Shown: positions 62,501 to 64,000 of the stretch, piece by piece
Layout: each line of letters begins with the position of its first letter
Position numbering within the stretch: the stretch's first letter is position 1
NCBI GenBank assembly: GCA_964504915.1
Contig: CAZDFH010000003.1
Coordinates: 85,950-149,949 of the forward strand
From: CAJBLF01 sp964504915
GTDB taxonomy: Bacteria > Patescibacteriota > Gracilibacteria > Absconditabacterales > Absconditicoccaceae
Length of the DNA: 64,000 nucleotides
Direction of reading: 5' to 3'
Made by a program: the position numbers and the translations under genes
Notes under the pieces: generated by a model
The model's input: the letters and a program-made list of their open reading frames with translations, nothing else
What the model was told of the DNA's origin: nothing
Database searches by the model: none

Positions 62501-64000
62501 ACCTGAAGCACTGTCACGATCGATATGATCGAAACGGGTGTGCTTGCTCAGATCTCTACAGGACGGATTGCAGTATACTCTGGTGGAAGCCTGGTAAGTT
62601 CTGGTTCCACTGGAACAGTCTATCTCGGCAATCAAGTACAAGCCATGATAGAAAGTAGCTCACAATATCTGACTCCTAGTACTGGAGTAGTATATATCGG
62701 ATCTGGTTCTGGCAGTTTCACGGTCACTACCAAGGCCGATACAGATGCTCCTAGTATTAGTTTTGTCGATGATGTTTCTCCCGTAGGCTATCGATCTGAT
62801 AGCATAGAGATTAATTTTTCTGGCACTACGGTCATGAGCGGATATATGTTTGTCAGCACTACTGGTGCTTGTAACACAGGCATGACAACTTCTACTTTGC
62901 AGACCTATACATGAGCATTTACTATCAATAATCATACGTATAATGGACAATATATTTGTGCCTATGCAAAAGATGGATGAAATAATATTAGCACGCTCCT
63001 CTCAGCAAGTTCACTCCATGTCTCTGATCTTCGATTGAGTAACGATGTAGAGACCTGACCTGTAGCATTTGATACGATTACTCTTGGGCAAACATACACA
63101 GCCAATACGAAATATGCCTTTGTCACTACTGGCTCTCAATGTAACAATACTGCTTCCATGACTAATTATACTACTTCTCTCAGTATATGATCCAATACCT
63201 ACAATGGGAAATATCTCTGTATTTATGGAGAGGATACCAATACTATCGGCAAATATAGTCTCTCCAATAGAGCACTCAATATAGATCCGAATATGCCTAC
63301 CCTAAACTTCACAGACGACGTTTCTTCTGGCGCCGTATTTAGCGATACGATTAGCGTCTCCGTGTCTGGAAATACGTCTCCCCTCGTGTATAAGTTTGTC
63401 AGTACTGCTACCGATTGTAATTCTGGCGGGACAACAAACTATTCTGGAGCTATCACGCTGACCAACGAAACACTCAATGGAAAATATTTCTGTGCCTATA
63501 CCACATTTAGTGGCTACCAGATTCCTCTTATTTCTCGCTATGCTGTCAACATAGATCGCACGGCACCTACCAGACCAACACCGATTTATCCTATTGATGA
63601 AGAAGAATTATTCTTCGTATCACTGGAATGGACAGGTGGCATAGATACCTGAGCTGGCATTTCTGGTTACTTATATGAAATCTCCGCAGATGATAGCTTC
63701 TTAGATATCATCGATACTGATACCATTCTGACTACTGGTTCTTCACTTGCACCAAGCGATTTTACTGAGGTCACTGGATATTTCTATCGAAGAGTCAAAG
63801 CTATTGATAAGCTTGGACTCACTTCTTCACGAAGTACTACAGGCGCATTTAATGCTATAGACAATACTGATTTCTTTTTCCCTAGTAGAAGTAATGCTAC
63901 GCTAGATACACTCTATGAATCTGATGAAATTACTATCCAATACATGTGAAGTCATAGTAGTGTCCTCGCATCTGTAGATAGAGGCACGATATACAAAGAT
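59534..64000 (+). CDS. Giant secreted parallel beta-helix surface protein (partial)
   Basis: 1489 codons in view, continuing past the window edge. N-terminal membrane/signal segment (LILPIVTGLFLLGSL, then AQASWQ). Residues about 120-320 and 540-760 are right-handed parallel beta-helix (PbH1/NosD-like) repeats with YNN.GYGI, YNNSEYGLRLKNSSGNMLNDVQIYNN. These give way to Ig-like modules of about 85 residues with FTDDVSS...YKFVSTATDC (residues about 1060-1370), then a fibronectin-type segment (PTRPTPIYPIDEEE). TGA Gly throughout. Probably a surface adhesin or a polysaccharide-binding protein. Confidence 0.82.

Overview
The window comes from an AT-rich bacterium that reads TGA as glycine (genetic code 25). 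This points to Candidatus Absconditabacteria (SR1) or Gracilibacteria (BD1-5). Nearly every gene is cut by in-frame TGA under the standard code, yet becomes one full-length reading frame of a known family when TGA is Gly and only TAA/TAG stop. Conserved glycines fall on TGA in tpiA, pgk, serC, murF, murD, mutL and rimO. In tpiA I count 9 TGA among about 20 Gly codons. All gene ends below follow this rule.

Layout. 0-7.4 kb: SbcC-like ATPase, HIT protein, MFS transporter, and a secreted LytM/lysozyme-like protein. 7.5-11.6 kb (minus): two EamA transporters, a PHP phosphoesterase, cysS. 11.7-19.2 kb (plus): one tight operon, tpiA-gap-pgk-aminotransferase-serC-serA-DUF1704 peptidase, linking lower glycolysis to phosphoserine. 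19.3-24.6 kb: an acidic repeat protein, murF, an AI-2E-type permease, rnpA, a DUF192 lipoprotein, rplI. 24.8-25.2 kb: tRNA-Pro(GGG) preceded by three chimeric tRNA-like copies carrying GC palindromes. 25.3-34.7 kb: a UvrB that stops before its second motor domain, a stand-alone [FeFe]-hydrogenase-like protein, rimO, hemW, nusA, a cupin, a TauE-type exporter. 34.8-43.8 kb: mutL, an FKBP lipoprotein, a 732-aa orphan, nrdR, a NUDIX protein, an isochorismatase-like hydrolase, an S41 protease. 45.2-48.1 kb: murD divergent from murL, suggesting that D-Glu enters peptidoglycan by L-Glu ligation followed by epimerisation. 48.5-64 kb: an accessory surface island with three large secreted proteins rich in TGA-Gly, a MntA-HepT toxin-antitoxin pair, a broken DUF559 element with inverted-repeat flanks, and two long genes with no in-frame TGA at all: a Bacteroidota-like M23 lipoprotein and a protein with a type IX secretion C-terminal domain.

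The most unusual signals are: (i) recently acquired genes visible as TGA-free frames beside older Bacteroidota-type genes (serC, serA) that already use TGA; (ii) GC-rich mini-palindromes found in tRNA-like units, a terminator and a protein gene; (iii) low-complexity 'phrase' repeats in many intergenic gaps and, in frame, inside sbcC, rimO and hemW. I saw no rRNA, CRISPR array or recognisable transposase. All family names come from motif recognition by eye, without database searches.
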